Source: Synechococcus sp. MU1643
Lineage (GTDB): Bacteria; Cyanobacteriota; Cyanobacteriia; PCC-6307; Cyanobiaceae
DNA length: 64,000 nucleotides
Assembly (NCBI RefSeq): GCF_020514095.1
Contig: NZ_VTKY01000003.1
Span: 181,531 to 245,530, forward strand
Direction of reading: 5' to 3'
The notes beneath the pieces were generated by a model. It did not search any database. It was not told the origin of the DNA and worked only from the letters and a program-made list of their open reading frames with translations. A program made the position numbers and the translations under genes. Every line of letters starts with the position of its first letter. Positions within the stretch are counted from its first letter, which is position 1. Shown here piece by piece: positions 8,810-18,301 of the stretch.

Positions 8810-9693
8810 TGCGCATCACCCCGGCTCCACCGCTCCGGACTGGAGATCGTGTGGCCTGCGTGGCCGCCAGTTCAGCCCTGCAGGACGACATCAAGCTGCA
8901 ACAGGGCATAGCTGTTCTGCAGAGCTGGGGCCTGGATGTTCAACCCCAGGCCTTGGCCGCGCGACGTTGGGGCTACTTCGCAGGGCGTGATGACGCGCGC
9001 CATGCCGATCTGCATCCGGCCCAACCCGCAGCGCTACTCGCCTGCGCCCGCGGTGGATGGGGGGCTGCTCGGCTGCTGGAGCAGCCGATCCACTGGCAGA
9101 GCGGCTGGCTGCTGGGCTTTTCCGACGTGACAGCTCTGCTCTGGGCCCGCCAGGCAGCAGGGTTTGCAGGGGGGATCCACGGCCCCTTGCTCACAACGCT
9201 TGCGGAGGAGCCGCAATGGAGCCGTGACCGCTTGCGCAACCTGCTCTTCGGCAACGCCGTCCCCGACCTGCACGGTCGTGGTGGTGGCGGCGGTGTGGGG
9301 AGCGGTCCCCTGCTCGTGGCCAATCTGACCGTGGCCACCCACCTGTTGGGAAGCCATTTCGTGCCCCCCCTCAAAGGAGCAGTTCTGGTGTTGGAGGACG
9401 TGGGCGAAGCCCCCTACCGCATTGATCGGATGCTGACTCAGTGGAGGCTCAATGGCAGTTTGCAGGGCTTGGCGGGTCTGGGATTTGGCAATTTCGAGGG
9501 GTGCGCCGACGAAACCAGAGACGCTTCCGAAAGCTTCAACCTTGAGCAGGTTCTTGAGGAACGCACGGCCGATCTCGGAATTCCCAGGGTGATGGACCTA
9601 CCCGTTGGTCACCGATCCGGCAACGCAGCCCTGGCCATGGGGGCGATGGCACGCCTTGACGGGCAAAGCGGCCGGCTCAGCCTGCTGACCTGA
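8809..9693 (+). CDS. LD-carboxypeptidase (peptidase S66, LdcA-like)
   Basis: 294 residues. S66 enzymes cleave the terminal D-alanine of murein tetrapeptides in the cytoplasm during peptidoglycan recycling. The nucleophile elbow [12 protein letters not shown] places Ser105; the expected Glu and His boxes are present downstream ([17 protein letters not shown] and LPVGHRSGN). ATG 8809 overlaps the ubiA stop and aligns with the family start ([15 protein letters not shown]). An ATG 12 bases upstream is also possible. The 3' end overlaps the convergent ispD gene by 17 bp. Confidence 0.9.
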   Translation: MRITPAPPLRTGDRVACVAASSALQDDIKLQQGIAVLQSWGLDVQPQALAARRWGYFAGRDDARHADLHPAQPAALLACARGGWGAARLLEQPIHWQSGWLLGFSDVTALLWARQAAGFAGGIHGPLLTTLAEEPQWSRDRLRNLLFGNAVPDLHGRGGGGGVGSGPLLVANLTVATHLLGSHFVPPLKGAVLVLEDVGEAPYRIDRMLTQWRLNGSLQGLAGLGFGNFEGCADETRDASESFNLEQVLEERTADLGIPRVMDLPVGHRSGNAALAMGAMARLDGQSGRLSLLT

Positions 9694-10357
9694 GAGCAAG
9701 CACCGCCTCCGCCACGGTGAGGTCAAACGGCGTTGTGACCTTGATGTTGGCAGGGCCGGCATCCAAGACCTGGACAGGCCAACCCAGACGCTCGTACAAC
9801 GACGCATCGTCTGTCACCGTCCAGCCCTTGGCAACTGCCTCAGCATGGCCACGACGCAGCTGATCAACGGCAAAGCCCTGCGGCGTCTGCGCCGCCCAAA
9901 GCTCCGATCGATCCGGCGTATCGCGAATCAAACCGTCGGATCCCACACGCTTGATCGTGTCGCTAACCGGCGTTGCAGCTATCAGCGCTGTGCCGTCCTC
10001 CACCACAGCTGCACAGCGATCAAACAACTCCGGTTCAGCCAGACAACGGGCGCCGTCATGAATCAAGACGTGGCAGGCCTGCTCGGGCAACCCCGCCAGA
10101 CCACAAAGCACTGACTCCTGCCGCGTGCTGCCGCCTTGGATCCAGTGCACCGGCTTGCTGGGTGCGTCCAGCACCGCAAGGATGGCCTCTCGATCGACCT
10201 CCTGGCCGACGATCCCGATCCACTTAATCCGCTGAGACCGGAGGGCCGCCTCGAGGGTCCAGGCAATGACGGGGCGTCCGGCCAAAGGCAGCAGCAGCTT
10301 GTTGCGATCCGCACCCATGCGCCGACCGCTTCCCGCCGCAGCAATCAACAGATGCAC
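9677..10357 (-). CDS. ispD: 2-C-methyl-D-erythritol 4-phosphate cytidylyltransferase IspD
   Basis: 226 residues. Third step of the MEP isoprenoid pathway: joins CTP and MEP. The N-terminal CTP loop is [17 protein letters not shown] with LPLAGRPV; a DGARCLAEP box and the C-terminal [10 protein letters not shown] box are both typical. The start is GTG at 10357, preceded by AGGAG at six bases; the frame continues upstream to 10414 but that leader is not family-like. It overlaps the LD-carboxypeptidase gene end and is divergent from the GT9-like gene. Confidence 0.93.
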   Translation of the reverse strand: MHLLIAAAGSGRRMGADRNKLLLPLAGRPVIAWTLEAALRSQRIKWIGIVGQEVDREAILAVLDAPSKPVHWIQGGSTRQESVLCGLAGLPEQACHVLIHDGARCLAEPELFDRCAAVVEDGTALIAATPVSDTIKRVGSDGLIRDTPDRSELWAAQTPQGFAVDQLRRGHAEAVAKGWTVTDDASLYERLGWPVQVLDAGPANIKVTTPFDLTVAEAVLALRSAG

Positions 10358-10429
10358 AAGCGACTCCTGCCCCGGACAGGCGTAAACGACCTCCATACAA
10401 TCAGCTCGCACCATGGATGGCGGCGCTGC

Positions 10430-11263
10430 ATGCGAGTTCTTGCCCTGAGCCCGGGTTCGCTCGAAGATCAGCTGGACCGTTTGCCGGCTTTGGCAGACAT
10501 CTGCCAGAAACTAAACGCCGCACTGCAGGTGGCCTGTGACCCCCAACAGGCAGCTCCGTGGAAGCTTCTGCCGTGCCTCGAAAAGCTGTTGCCGTTCAAC
10601 TTCGAGGCCAACCTCACGCTTGCTGACTGGGCCAACCTGCTCGGCTGTGTGCGCGAACCCGACTTTCAAATCTGCATCAACTTCGCTGAAGGGCAACAGG
10701 TGAACCTGATGCTGTCGATGAGCCATATCCCCAAACGGTTGGCAGCTGGTGGATTTGCCTGCACCGACCAGGTCAGCCGCGGCCCCGGCTGGACGGCGCA
10801 GCGTCTCAACCCCTTTCTCCAAGCCCTAGGGCTTGAACTCGAGGCCGATAAGTTCCGCCTGCCCATGGCGGCAGAGGTTCTGGATGAAGCCCGTGAAGCA
10901 CTGCCCAGCGGTGACGGCCCCCTGCTGCTGATGTCTCCATCCGGCCAGGGGGATGACTGGCCTGCAGCGGAGTGGCACAAGCTGCCTGAGACGATCAAAA
11001 GCCGCCTACCGGCGCTGCGCAGCATTGTGCTGCCAGCTGGGCTCAGTCTTTCCAAGCGCGCGGCACTGGTGGCCAATGCCGATGTCGTGCTCAGCAGCTG
11101 TCCAGTCTCCCAGCGCCTGGCGGCCTATTGCGGCACCCCCCTGGTTGCCCTGGGAGCAGGGGCCGCAGACCTACCCGAGCGCCAGGAGGTCCGCTGCCTC
11201 GGCCGCCCGCAGGAGCTCGCCACGCTACAGAGCAGTGATGTTCTGACGGCCCTCGGTTTTTAA
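10430..11263 (+). CDS. Glycosyltransferase family 9-like protein (heptosyltransferase fold)
   Basis: 277 residues. [21 protein letters not shown] at the start and the C-terminal segment [28 protein letters not shown] resemble the GT9/ADP-heptose transferase fold, in which that second block binds the nucleotide sugar. The match is partial: the usual PGS/T and D-TG boxes are altered, so the protein may be a diverged, perhaps non-catalytic, member. ATG 10430 is the first start compatible with the family; upstream frame overlaps ispD. The channel gene follows 11 bp after its stop. Confidence 0.65.
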   Translation: MRVLALSPGSLEDQLDRLPALADICQKLNAALQVACDPQQAAPWKLLPCLEKLLPFNFEANLTLADWANLLGCVREPDFQICINFAEGQQVNLMLSMSHIPKRLAAGGFACTDQVSRGPGWTAQRLNPFLQALGLELEADKFRLPMAAEVLDEAREALPSGDGPLLLMSPSGQGDDWPAAEWHKLPETIKSRLPALRSIVLPAGLSLSKRAALVANADVVLSSCPVSQRLAAYCGTPLVALGAGAADLPERQEVRCLGRPQELATLQSSDVLTALGF

Positions 11264-11274
11264 AGGACGTTCCC

Positions 11275-12330
11275 ATGAGGCGGCGCCGAGCCAGGGGACA
11301 GCTGAAGCTGATCACAGCTCCATGGCGGGGGCCCATCAGCGCTCTCAGTGCCGTGATCTTCGCTGGTGCCGTCGGTTATCGAATCACGGAAGGATGGAAT
11401 TGGGGCGATTGCCTCTGGATGGTGCTGATCACCATCAGCACCATTGGCTTTGGAGAAGTCGCCCCCCTTTCACCTCCAGGCCGCCTGGTCACCGTCTTGA
11501 TCGTGGTGGGTGGCTTGGTGGTTGTGCAACTGGCCATCCAACGCGTTCTTGGGCTGAAAGAGTCGGGATATTTCCGCAGACTGCGTGAATTCCGCTTTCT
11601 CCGGATGCTGGAAGGCTTGCACGACCATGTGATTCTTTGCGGCTACGGACGAATCGGACAGGAGATTGCCGCCCAACTGCAACGGGACGCGGTGCCACTC
11701 GTCGTGATCGAAACCGATCCAGAACGACGAGCCGTTGCAGACGAAAATGGCCTTTGGGTGCTTCAAGCCGATGCAACCCTCGATGAAACCTTGCTGGACG
11801 CAGGTCTTGAACGCTGCTGCAGCCTCGTGGCAGCCCTTCCCAGCGATGCATCCAATCTCTACGTGATCCTCAGCGCCAAAGACCTACGACCGGAGTGCCG
11901 CTTGATTGCACGCGCCAACAGCGATGAAGCCGCCTCAAAGCTGCGGCTGGCCGGCGCGACTGTGGTGGTCAGTCCCTATGTGGCCGGTGGTCGGGTGATG
12001 GCCGCCTCGGCACTGCGGCCTCTGGCCCTCAACTTCATGGAGCTGTTGGCGGGTTCCGACTATGAAATTGAGGAATTCCAGCTGAGTCACGACCCTTTTC
12101 ATCTGAAGGAGATCCGCGGGCGGAGCCTGGCGGAACTGGAGCTGGGCCGTCGCAGCGGGGCCATGGTTCTGGCGATCCGGGAGAACGAAAAGCTGATCGC
12201 CAATCCAGGTGGCAACACCCAGATGGCACCGGGGCAACTCCTGATCGTGCTGGGAAGCAAAACTCAACTCGCCACCTTTCAGTCGTTGCTTGGGGAGGCC
12301 GTCGACACGGTTGAGACCATGCCAGGTTGA
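11275..12330 (+). CDS. Potassium channel with TrkA-N/RCK domain (MthK/Kch type)
   Basis: 351 residues. Two membrane helices flank a pore loop with selectivity filter T56-I-G-F-G-E61, a common variant of TVGYG. The cytosolic part starts with a Rossmann NAD-binding motif (HVILCGYGRIGQEIAAQL) and ends in a TrkA-C domain (GAMVLAIRENEKLIANPGG). The layout is that of two-helix K+ channels gated by a ligand-binding RCK ring. No transporter partner lies beside it. The start ATG at 11275 is 11 bp after the preceding gene. Confidence 0.9.
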   Translation: MRRRRARGQLKLITAPWRGPISALSAVIFAGAVGYRITEGWNWGDCLWMVLITISTIGFGEVAPLSPPGRLVTVLIVVGGLVVVQLAIQRVLGLKESGYFRRLREFRFLRMLEGLHDHVILCGYGRIGQEIAAQLQRDAVPLVVIETDPERRAVADENGLWVLQADATLDETLLDAGLERCCSLVAALPSDASNLYVILSAKDLRPECRLIARANSDEAASKLRLAGATVVVSPYVAGGRVMAASALRPLALNFMELLAGSDYEIEEFQLSHDPFHLKEIRGRSLAELELGRRSGAMVLAIRENEKLIANPGGNTQMAPGQLLIVLGSKTQLATFQSLLGEAVDTVETMPG

Positions 12331-12377
12331 GCTGGATGACGACGGCTCCGTACGATCCTCCGATCAACGGTGCCTAA

Positions 12378-13130
12378 ATGTCTCCCAGCGCTTCTCTTGC
12401 CGGACAGACCGCCCTGGTAACGGGAGGAGGGCGCGGCATCGGCCGGGCCATCGCCCTGGCCCTTGGCGAAGCGGGTGCAGAAGTGGTTGTGAACTACTCC
12501 AATTCCGCCGCTGCAGCAGATGAAGTGGTCGCTGCCATCGCCGCGGCAGGGGGCAAGGCCTACGCCCTGCAAGCCAACGTGTCGGTTGAGGCCGAGGTTG
12601 ATGGCCTGATCAAGACGGTGCTGGAGCGCAGTGGTCGTCTCGATGTATTGGTGAACAACGCCGGCATCACGCGGGACGGCCTGCTGATGCGAATGAAAAC
12701 CAACGATTGGCAATCGGTGATCGACCTCAACCTCAGTGGAGTGTTCCTCTGCACGCGAGCGGTGGCACGCCCGATGCTGAAGCAGAAGAGTGGTCGGATC
12801 ATCAACATCACCTCCGTTGTGGGACTGATGGGCAACGCAGGACAAGCCAACTACGCCGCCGCCAAAGCTGGAGTTATCGGTCTCACCCGCAGCACTGCCA
12901 AAGAGCTTGCCAGCCGTGGCATCACAGTGAACGCCGTAGCTCCAGGTTTCATCGCGACGGATATGACCAAGGGCCTCGATGCTGAGGCCATCCTCAAAGA
13001 CATCCCCTTGGGAACCTTTGGCACCCAGGAACAGGTGGCCGGTGCCGTGCGCTTCATTGCAGCCGACCCGGCCGCGGCCTACATCACAGGTCAGGTGCTG
13101 CAGGTGGATGGCGGCATGGTGATGGCCTAA
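12378..13130 (+). CDS. fabG: 3-oxoacyl-[acyl-carrier-protein] reductase FabG
   Basis: 250 residues, a classical short-chain dehydrogenase. The NADPH loop is TGGGRGIG (15-22), NNAG is at 93-96, and the catalytic set is S146, Y159 and K163 in the order expected (ITSVVGLMGNAGQANYAAAK). The C-terminus AAYITGQVLQVDGGMVM is diagnostic of FabG. It reduces 3-oxoacyl-ACP in each cycle of fatty-acid synthesis. It stands alone here, without other fab genes, as is usual in cyanobacteria. Confidence 0.95.
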   Translation: MSPSASLAGQTALVTGGGRGIGRAIALALGEAGAEVVVNYSNSAAAADEVVAAIAAAGGKAYALQANVSVEAEVDGLIKTVLERSGRLDVLVNNAGITRDGLLMRMKTNDWQSVIDLNLSGVFLCTRAVARPMLKQKSGRIINITSVVGLMGNAGQANYAAAKAGVIGLTRSTAKELASRGITVNAVAPGFIATDMTKGLDAEAILKDIPLGTFGTQEQVAGAVRFIAADPAAAYITGQVLQVDGGMVMA

Positions 13131-13138
13131 CCCAAGGA

Positions 13139-13315
13139 TTACGAATCAAGGGGTTGAGCTAACTCATCTCGCAGGCGGCGGATGCGCTGGAGCAGGCGTA
13201 GCCGACGGCTGCGAGCGGTGGCAGTGAGAAAGATACGTAAAGGCACATAAACCAGGGCCATCGAACCGGCCAGCCCCGCCATCAGAACAAAGAACAGCGC
13301 TCCGGATTCACCCAT
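13139..13315 (-). CDS. Small single-helix membrane protein, 58 residues, hypothetical
   Basis: An ATG at 13315 opens a 58-codon frame ending in TAA at 13139-13141. The product has one hydrophobic helix (GALFFVLMAGLAGSMALVYV) followed by a strongly basic tail (RSRRLRLLQRIRRLRDEL), which puts the tail in the cytoplasm. It fills the gap between fabG and groEL and converges on fabG with 8 bp between stops. Composition and fit to the gap suggest a real gene. I do not recognise a family. Confidence 0.6.
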   Translation of the reverse strand: MGESGALFFVLMAGLAGSMALVYVPLRIFLTATARSRRLRLLQRIRRLRDELAQPLDS

Positions 13316-13445
13316 GCCCGGACCCTAATCAGTTCATTTCAGAGCGGCATCCGAGCTGCTCCAACCATTCGGCTTTCCCCACCACAACACCTCTCCACGA
13401 GCGCCGCATCGCTGTGGGACAGTGACCAACGGCGTGCCCGCGACT

Positions 13446-15158
13446 ATGGCCAAACTCCTTTCTTTCTCTGACGAATCCCGCAGCGCCCTTGAACGGGGTG
13501 TTGATGCACTCGCCGATGCGGTGCGCGTCACGATCGGCCCCAAGGGTCGCAACGTTGTGCTCGAAAAGAAATTCGGCGCACCCGACATCGTCAACGATGG
13601 CGACTCGATCGCCCGTGAAATCGAACTGGACGACCCGTTCGAGAACCTGGGCGCCAAGCTGATGCAGCAGGTCTCCGCGAAGACCAAGGACAAGGCCGGA
13701 GACGGCACCACGACAGCAACCGTTTTGGCTCAGGCCATGGTGCGAGAAGGTCTGCGAAACACCGCTGCTGGCGCGAGTCCTGTGGAACTCCGCCGAGGCA
13801 TGGAGAAGGCCGCTGCAAAGATTGTTGCGGGGCTGGGGGAGCGGAGCCAAGCCGTCGCCGGTGATGCCATTCGTCAGGTGGCCACAGTTAGCTCCGGGGG
13901 TGACGACGAAGTCGGACGGATGATCGCCGAGGCGATGGACAAGGTGAGCACCGATGGGGTGATCACGGTTGAAGAATCGAAGTCTCTGGCCACGGAACTT
14001 GAAATCACTGAAGGCATGGCCTTCGACCGGGGCTACAGCTCCCCCTACTTCGTCACAGATGCCGACCGTCAGGTCTGTGAATTTGAAAACCCACTGATCC
14101 TGCTGACGGATCGCAAGATCAGCACGATCACAGATCTGGTCCCCGTGCTGGAAACCGTTCAGAAGAGTGGTTCTCCCCTGTTGATCCTTTCTGAGGAAGT
14201 GGAAGGCGAGGCCCTGGCCACCCTGGTGATGAACAAGAGCCGTGGGGTTCTGCAGGTGGCCGCTGTTCGCGCACCCTCATTTGGCGAACGCCGCAAGGCC
14301 GCCCTCGCCGATATCGCCATTCTCACCGGCGGCACGCTGATCAGCGAAGACAAGGCGATGACCCTCGACAAAGTGACCCTCGAGGATCTCGGCAAAGCGC
14401 GCCGCGTCACCATCAGCAAGGAGAACACCACGATTGTCGCCACCGACGACCATCGCCAGGCGGTAAGCGAGCGCGTTGGTGCGATCCGACGTGAGCTGGA
14501 GGCCACCGAATCCGATTACGACCGCGAAAAACTTCAAGAGCGGATCGCCAAGCTGGCCGGCGGCGTGGCCGTGATCAAGGTCGGTGCACCGACGGAAACG
14601 GAACTGAAGAACCGCAAACTGCGGATCGAAGATGCCCTCAATGCCACCCGTGCCGCCATCGAGGAGGGCATCGTTGCTGGCGGCGGCAGCACCTTGCTGC
14701 AACTCTCCGACAGCCTGGATGGGTTGGCCGCATCCCTGAACGGCGACCAACGCACCGGCGTGGAGATCGTGCAGCGGGCACTGACGGCACCGATTCATCA
14801 GATAGCCACCAATGCCGGTCAGAACGGTGACGTTGTGATTGCTGGCATGCGCAGCAGCGGCCAGGGATTCAATGCCCTAAATGGTGCCTATGAAGACCTG
14901 ATGGCTGCTGGCATCGTTGATGCCGCCAAGGTGGTGCGTTTGGCCGTGCAGGATTCGATTTCGATCGCTTCTCTCCTGATCACGACCGAAGTTGTGATCG
15001 CCGACAAGCCAGAACCCCCTGCACCGGCCCCCGCCGGAGACGGAGACCCCATGGGCGGAATGGGTGGCATGGGTGGCATGGGTGGCATGGGCATGCCTGG
15101 AATGGGTGGCATGGGCATGCCTGGAATGGGTGGCATGGGCATGCCCGGAATGATGTGA
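13446..15158 (+). CDS. groL: Chaperonin GroEL (stand-alone, groES-less copy)
   Basis: 570 residues. Starts [18 protein letters not shown] and contains the ATP-site block [21 protein letters not shown] and [12 protein letters not shown]. An upstream in-frame start at 13422 is ignored. There is no groES before it and no CIRCE element (TTAGCACTC inverted repeat) in the 130 bp upstream, so this is the second GroEL type of cyanobacteria, usually not part of the groESL operon. The C-terminal GGM-rich tail is expanded by tandem repeats (15,087-15,155). The stop abuts that of nanE. Confidence 0.95.
   Translation: MAKLLSFSDESRSALERGVDALADAVRVTIGPKGRNVVLEKKFGAPDIVNDGDSIAREIELDDPFENLGAKLMQQVSAKTKDKAGDGTTTATVLAQAMVREGLRNTAAGASPVELRRGMEKAAAKIVAGLGERSQAVAGDAIRQVATVSSGGDDEVGRMIAEAMDKVSTDGVITVEESKSLATELEITEGMAFDRGYSSPYFVTDADRQVCEFENPLILLTDRKISTITDLVPVLETVQKSGSPLLILSEEVEGEALATLVMNKSRGVLQVAAVRAPSFGERRKAALADIAILTGGTLISEDKAMTLDKVTLEDLGKARRVTISKENTTIVATDDHRQAVSERVGAIRRELEATESDYDREKLQERIAKLAGGVAVIKVGAPTETELKNRKLRIEDALNATRAAIEEGIVAGGGSTLLQLSDSLDGLAASLNGDQRTGVEIVQRALTAPIHQIATNAGQNGDVVIAGMRSSGQGFNALNGAYEDLMAAGIVDAAKVVRLAVQDSISIASLLITTEVVIADKPEPPAPAPAGDGDPMGGMGGMGGMGGMGMPGMGGMGMPGMGGMGMPGMM
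15087..15155 (+). repeat. Three tandem 24-bp units encoding the GroEL GGM tail
   Basis: Units begin at 15,087, 15,111 and 15,135 and read ATGGGCATGCCTGGAATG plus GGTGGC, with one C for T change and a truncated last copy. They encode MGMPGMGG repeats after shorter GGM repeats at 15,052-15,086. Slippage-prone sequence that probably varies in copy number between strains. Confidence 0.85.
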
Positions 15159-15848
15159 TCAGCTGATCATTCCTTGGCGATAGGCGATCACCTGGAGATC
15201 CACTCCAGTGATTGCCGTCCCCACCACAACGGTGTCTGCTCCGGACTGCAATGCCAACCGTGCATCCGCTGGAGAAGCAATTCCCCCCTCACAGATCAGA
15301 CGAACCGAGCTGGGAAGTTCAGCGCGAAGTTGGGGGAGCAGATCAAATGCGGGGGGACGCTGCTGCGCCGTGTCTTCCGTGTAGCCATAGAGCGTGGTCC
15401 CAACCCAGTCACAACCGAGGTCGGCCGCGCGCAAGCCATTCTCCAGCGAATCCACATCAGCCATCAAGGGGGCCTTCAGCTCATCACGGGTGCGCTTAAT
15501 CAACGCAGCCAGGTCTTGCCCCGCAGGACGCGGACGGGCTGTGGCATCGATCGCGATCACATCGGCCCCCACAGACCACACGGCCTGAATTTCCTTCCAG
15601 CCCGGGGTGATGTAAACCGAACTGTCGGGGAAAGTGCATTTCCAGAGTCCAATGATCAAGGCATCCGGACAGCGCCGACGCACAGCACCGATGTGTTCAG
15701 GGCTTTCCAAACGCACACCCACAGCCCCATTGCGCAGGGCGGCATCCGCCATCGCAGCGATTACATCCGGATCGCGCATCGGCGAACCCTGGGGTGCCTG
15801 CACTGAAACGATCAGCCCCTGATCCAGGGATTCAGGGTTCGGAATCAT
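15159..15848 (-). CDS. nanE: N-acetylmannosamine-6-phosphate 2-epimerase NanE
   Basis: 229 residues, a TIM-barrel of the NanE family, which interconverts ManNAc-6-P and GlcNAc-6-P. Recognisable segments are IVSVQAPQGSPMRDPDVIAAMA at the start, IIGLWKC, VIAIDATARPRP, and the phosphate-binding C-terminal LICEGGIASPADARLAL with GADTVVVGTAIT. No other sialic or ManNAc gene lies nearby, so it probably serves amino-sugar metabolism on its own. It converges on groEL with no gap between stops. Confidence 0.88.
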   Translation of the reverse strand: MIPNPESLDQGLIVSVQAPQGSPMRDPDVIAAMADAALRNGAVGVRLESPEHIGAVRRRCPDALIIGLWKCTFPDSSVYITPGWKEIQAVWSVGADVIAIDATARPRPAGQDLAALIKRTRDELKAPLMADVDSLENGLRAADLGCDWVGTTLYGYTEDTAQQRPPAFDLLPQLRAELPSSVRLICEGGIASPADARLALQSGADTVVVGTAITGVDLQVIAYRQGMIS

Positions 15849-15853
15849 GGTGT

Positions 15854-16369
15854 TCAGGACGCTTTGGGGAAAGCGTCATCCTCCCGACGGGGGAGCCAAC
15901 GCCGCAGGGAACGGGGTGTGCTGATCGGTGGGGCCGGAACAGGAGCAGACGGGAAGCTGCGTTGAAGCAGCGTTTCTTCAGAGGCAATCTCTTCCTTTTC
16001 GACGAACGTTTCTTCTTCAGAGACAACCTCGTTCTCCAGCAGCACGTCGTCTTCGGCAGCAATCTCCTCTTCTTCTTCAAAGACCATCTCGTCCTCAGCA
16101 ACGGCCTCGTTCTCAACCAAAATGTCGTCTTCAGCGGCAATCTCCTCCTGAACGACGGGCAGCGACGAGGGGCTTAACTCACGATTCAATGCAACAGGCT
16201 CCGGCAAGCTCAGATCGAGCTCAGCTGCTCCGTCAAAGCCGTAGCGGTGAACCCACTGACTGATCAGACCCGGCAGCAAGGCCTTATCACCTGAGGTCCT
16301 GGCCACCTGGATCTGAAGGGCCAGAGCGTTCTGTCGAGATGACGGCTGCTGAAACGGAGAAGAAAGCAC
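15854..16369 (-). CDS. Hypothetical acidic repeat protein
   Basis: 171 residues. An N-terminal 60 residues are ordinary and soluble. Residues about 75-135 are made of imperfect repeats of the form EEIAAEDDxLxENE, giving an extremely acidic stretch. A proline-rich linker and a basic C-terminus (RSLRRWLPRR) follow. No family recognised and no signal peptide. It starts 4 bp after the stop of the ABC-2 permease gene and is probably co-transcribed with the exporter, so an accessory role is possible. Confidence 0.6.
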   Translation of the reverse strand: MLSSPFQQPSSRQNALALQIQVARTSGDKALLPGLISQWVHRYGFDGAAELDLSLPEPVALNRELSPSSLPVVQEEIAAEDDILVENEAVAEDEMVFEEEEEIAAEDDVLLENEVVSEEETFVEKEEIASEETLLQRSFPSAPVPAPPISTPRSLRRWLPRREDDAFPKAS

Positions 16370-16373
16370 GGAT

Positions 16374-17228
16374 TCAGGAAAGTTTGCGGTTGAGCAGAGG
16401 GCGAATCACAAGAAACAGCCCGATGGTGAGGAACAGAAGGATCAGCAGACAGCTGGTGCCGGTGACATCCCCGTAAGGAGCCTCCAGAAGCACTGCCGAG
16501 AGATCCAAAGGACCTTGGTAAGCCGCTCGAATGGGTTCTATCGCGAAGGTAAGGGGATTCAACGCCGCAAGCCAGCCCAGCCAGGTCGGCATGAACGACA
16601 ACGGGGCCAAGGCCGTGCTGGCAAACAGCAACGGCAAGTTGGCCACAAAAATCACAGCGATCAACTCGATGTGCCCCGGCAAAGCGAACGCCAGTCCAAG
16701 GCTGAGGGCCGTCACCGCAAAAACCAGGAGCAGCAGCGTCACCAGCACCAGGGCCAGGCCGCTGATGCCTGGCCATCCATAACCAAGCATGGCTGCCGTG
16801 CCCATGATCGCCAGACTCTGCAGCAGGCTCAGCGCCGTGATGTAGATCACCGACGCCAGCACGATGGAACTGCGGCTTCGAAGCGGTGCCACCAGCAAAC
16901 GATTCAGGAACCCGAATTCGCGGTCAAACATGACCGGCAAGCCGGCATTCAAAGCACCACTGAAGGCCGTGAAGACAATCACTCCAGCACCAAGAAAACG
17001 GCCGTAACTCATGCCTCCTGGCAAGAGACCTTCAGGGGCGTTGGCGAAGAGCGCACCAAACAGAATCAACCAGATCAGGGGTTGCAGAACCCCGGCAATC
17101 AAGGTTGAAGGGCGACGCATCAACTGAAGAAACAGGCGCCGGGTGAGGGCCCACGTTTCCTGACTGAGCTCTGCGAGGGCTCTGGATTGCTGCTGCTGGA
17201 GAGCAACAGATGCTGTTGGGGAAGTCAT
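16374..17228 (-). CDS. ABC-2 type permease (drug/polysaccharide exporter family)
   Basis: 284 residues with six membrane helices and the ABC-2 layout: cytosolic N-terminus, then LMRRPSTLIAGVLQPLIWLI, then FLNRLLVAPLRSRSSIVLA in the central loop. It is the membrane half of an exporter whose ATPase gene (17,238-18,251) ends 9 bp upstream. The pair matches the DrrA/DrrB-NodI/NodJ class. Substrate cannot be read from sequence. Confidence 0.9.
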   Translation of the reverse strand: MTSPTASVALQQQQSRALAELSQETWALTRRLFLQLMRRPSTLIAGVLQPLIWLILFGALFANAPEGLLPGGMSYGRFLGAGVIVFTAFSGALNAGLPVMFDREFGFLNRLLVAPLRSRSSIVLASVIYITALSLLQSLAIMGTAAMLGYGWPGISGLALVLVTLLLLVFAVTALSLGLAFALPGHIELIAVIFVANLPLLFASTALAPLSFMPTWLGWLAALNPLTFAIEPIRAAYQGPLDLSAVLLEAPYGDVTGTSCLLILLFLTIGLFLVIRPLLNRKLS

Positions 17229-17237
17229 CGTTGGCGC

Positions 17238-18251
17238 TCAACGCATGGATTGACGCTTTTCCTGTTTGACGTCGCGCTGGCCTGTGATAGCCAGTTCAGC
17301 GTCCATCAGGGTGCGTCCTGTGGCCTGAAGGTAGACATCATCCAGGCTGGGACGGCTTTGGGCCAGGGCAAACACAGGCAGACCTGCAGCCTCGAGGGTC
17401 TGACGCAGCTGATCAATCACGACACCACCCTCAACTACCAGGTTCAGGGAAAACCCCTGGGATCGGTTCACCACCACCTGTCGCACCCCATCCAGGGGTT
17501 CAAGAAGGGCACGCACCTGGGTCGCCTCATCGGCATTGCTGAACTCTCGGACCCGCAGGGTGACGCGATCACCCCCAAGCCGTTGTTTGAGCTGGTCAGG
17601 GCTGCCTTCGGCAATCACACGACCGGCGTCGATGATCGCCATCTGATCCGCCAGAGCCTCCACTTCTTCGAGGTAGTGACTGCTCAAAAGAACAGTCGTG
17701 CCCGCCTCAACCAACTGACGCAGCAGTTGCCAGATGGCACTGCGACTCTCAATATCCAGTCCCACGGTGGGTTCATCGAGCACAAGCAACCGAGGTCGAT
17801 GCAGTAGACCAGCCGCCAAATCCAACCGCCGGCGCATGCCACCGGAATAGGTGCCGCAGCGTCGGTCAATCCAGTCGCCCATCGCGAGGCGGTCAATCAA
17901 ATCAGCGATGCGACCTTCGCGATCGTTCCGAGGCAGGTGATAAAGATCCCCTTGCAATTGCAGGAGTTCCCGGCCACTCAGAATCTTGTCGATGGCCACC
18001 TCCTGGGCGACGTAGCCCATGAGCTGGCGGACGTCTCGTGGCTGCGCCAGACCGTCTACACCCCCGACAACGACTGAGCCGCTGTCGGGGGCGAGCAGGG
18101 TGGCCAGGATGCGCATGGCCGTTGTCTTGCCAGCACCGTTCGGGCCAAGCAACCCGAATAGGCACCCTTCAGGAACGGTGAGATCAAGCTCACGCAGAGC
18201 CGATACCGTGCCGTAGGCCTTGGAGATCTTCCGGAGTTCAATCAACGCCAT
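17238..18251 (-). CDS. ABC transporter ATP-binding protein (DrrA class)
   Basis: 337 residues. Walker A GPNGAGKTT near residue 37, signature YSGGMRRRLDLA near residue 140, Walker B LLVLDEPTVGLD and the H-loop LLSSHY are all intact. The additional C-terminal 100 residues (VTLRVREFSNADEATQVRALL) are the DrrA-type regulatory extension. First gene of a three-gene unit with the ABC-2 permease and the acidic repeat protein. Confidence 0.92.
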   Translation of the reverse strand: MALIELRKISKAYGTVSALRELDLTVPEGCLFGLLGPNGAGKTTAMRILATLLAPDSGSVVVGGVDGLAQPRDVRQLMGYVAQEVAIDKILSGRELLQLQGDLYHLPRNDREGRIADLIDRLAMGDWIDRRCGTYSGGMRRRLDLAAGLLHRPRLLVLDEPTVGLDIESRSAIWQLLRQLVEAGTTVLLSSHYLEEVEALADQMAIIDAGRVIAEGSPDQLKQRLGGDRVTLRVREFSNADEATQVRALLEPLDGVRQVVVNRSQGFSLNLVVEGGVVIDQLRQTLEAAGLPVFALAQSRPSLDDVYLQATGRTLMDAELAITGQRDVKQEKRQSMR

Positions 18252-18301
18252 CAGGCACCGTCAGGGACTTGCTCGGCCAATTCAGGGAATCTAGAGAGTG
18301 C

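Noticed and set aside
13316..13445. CIRCE heat-shock operator before groEL
   Set aside because: No TTAGCACTC inverted repeat is present in the 130 bp upstream.
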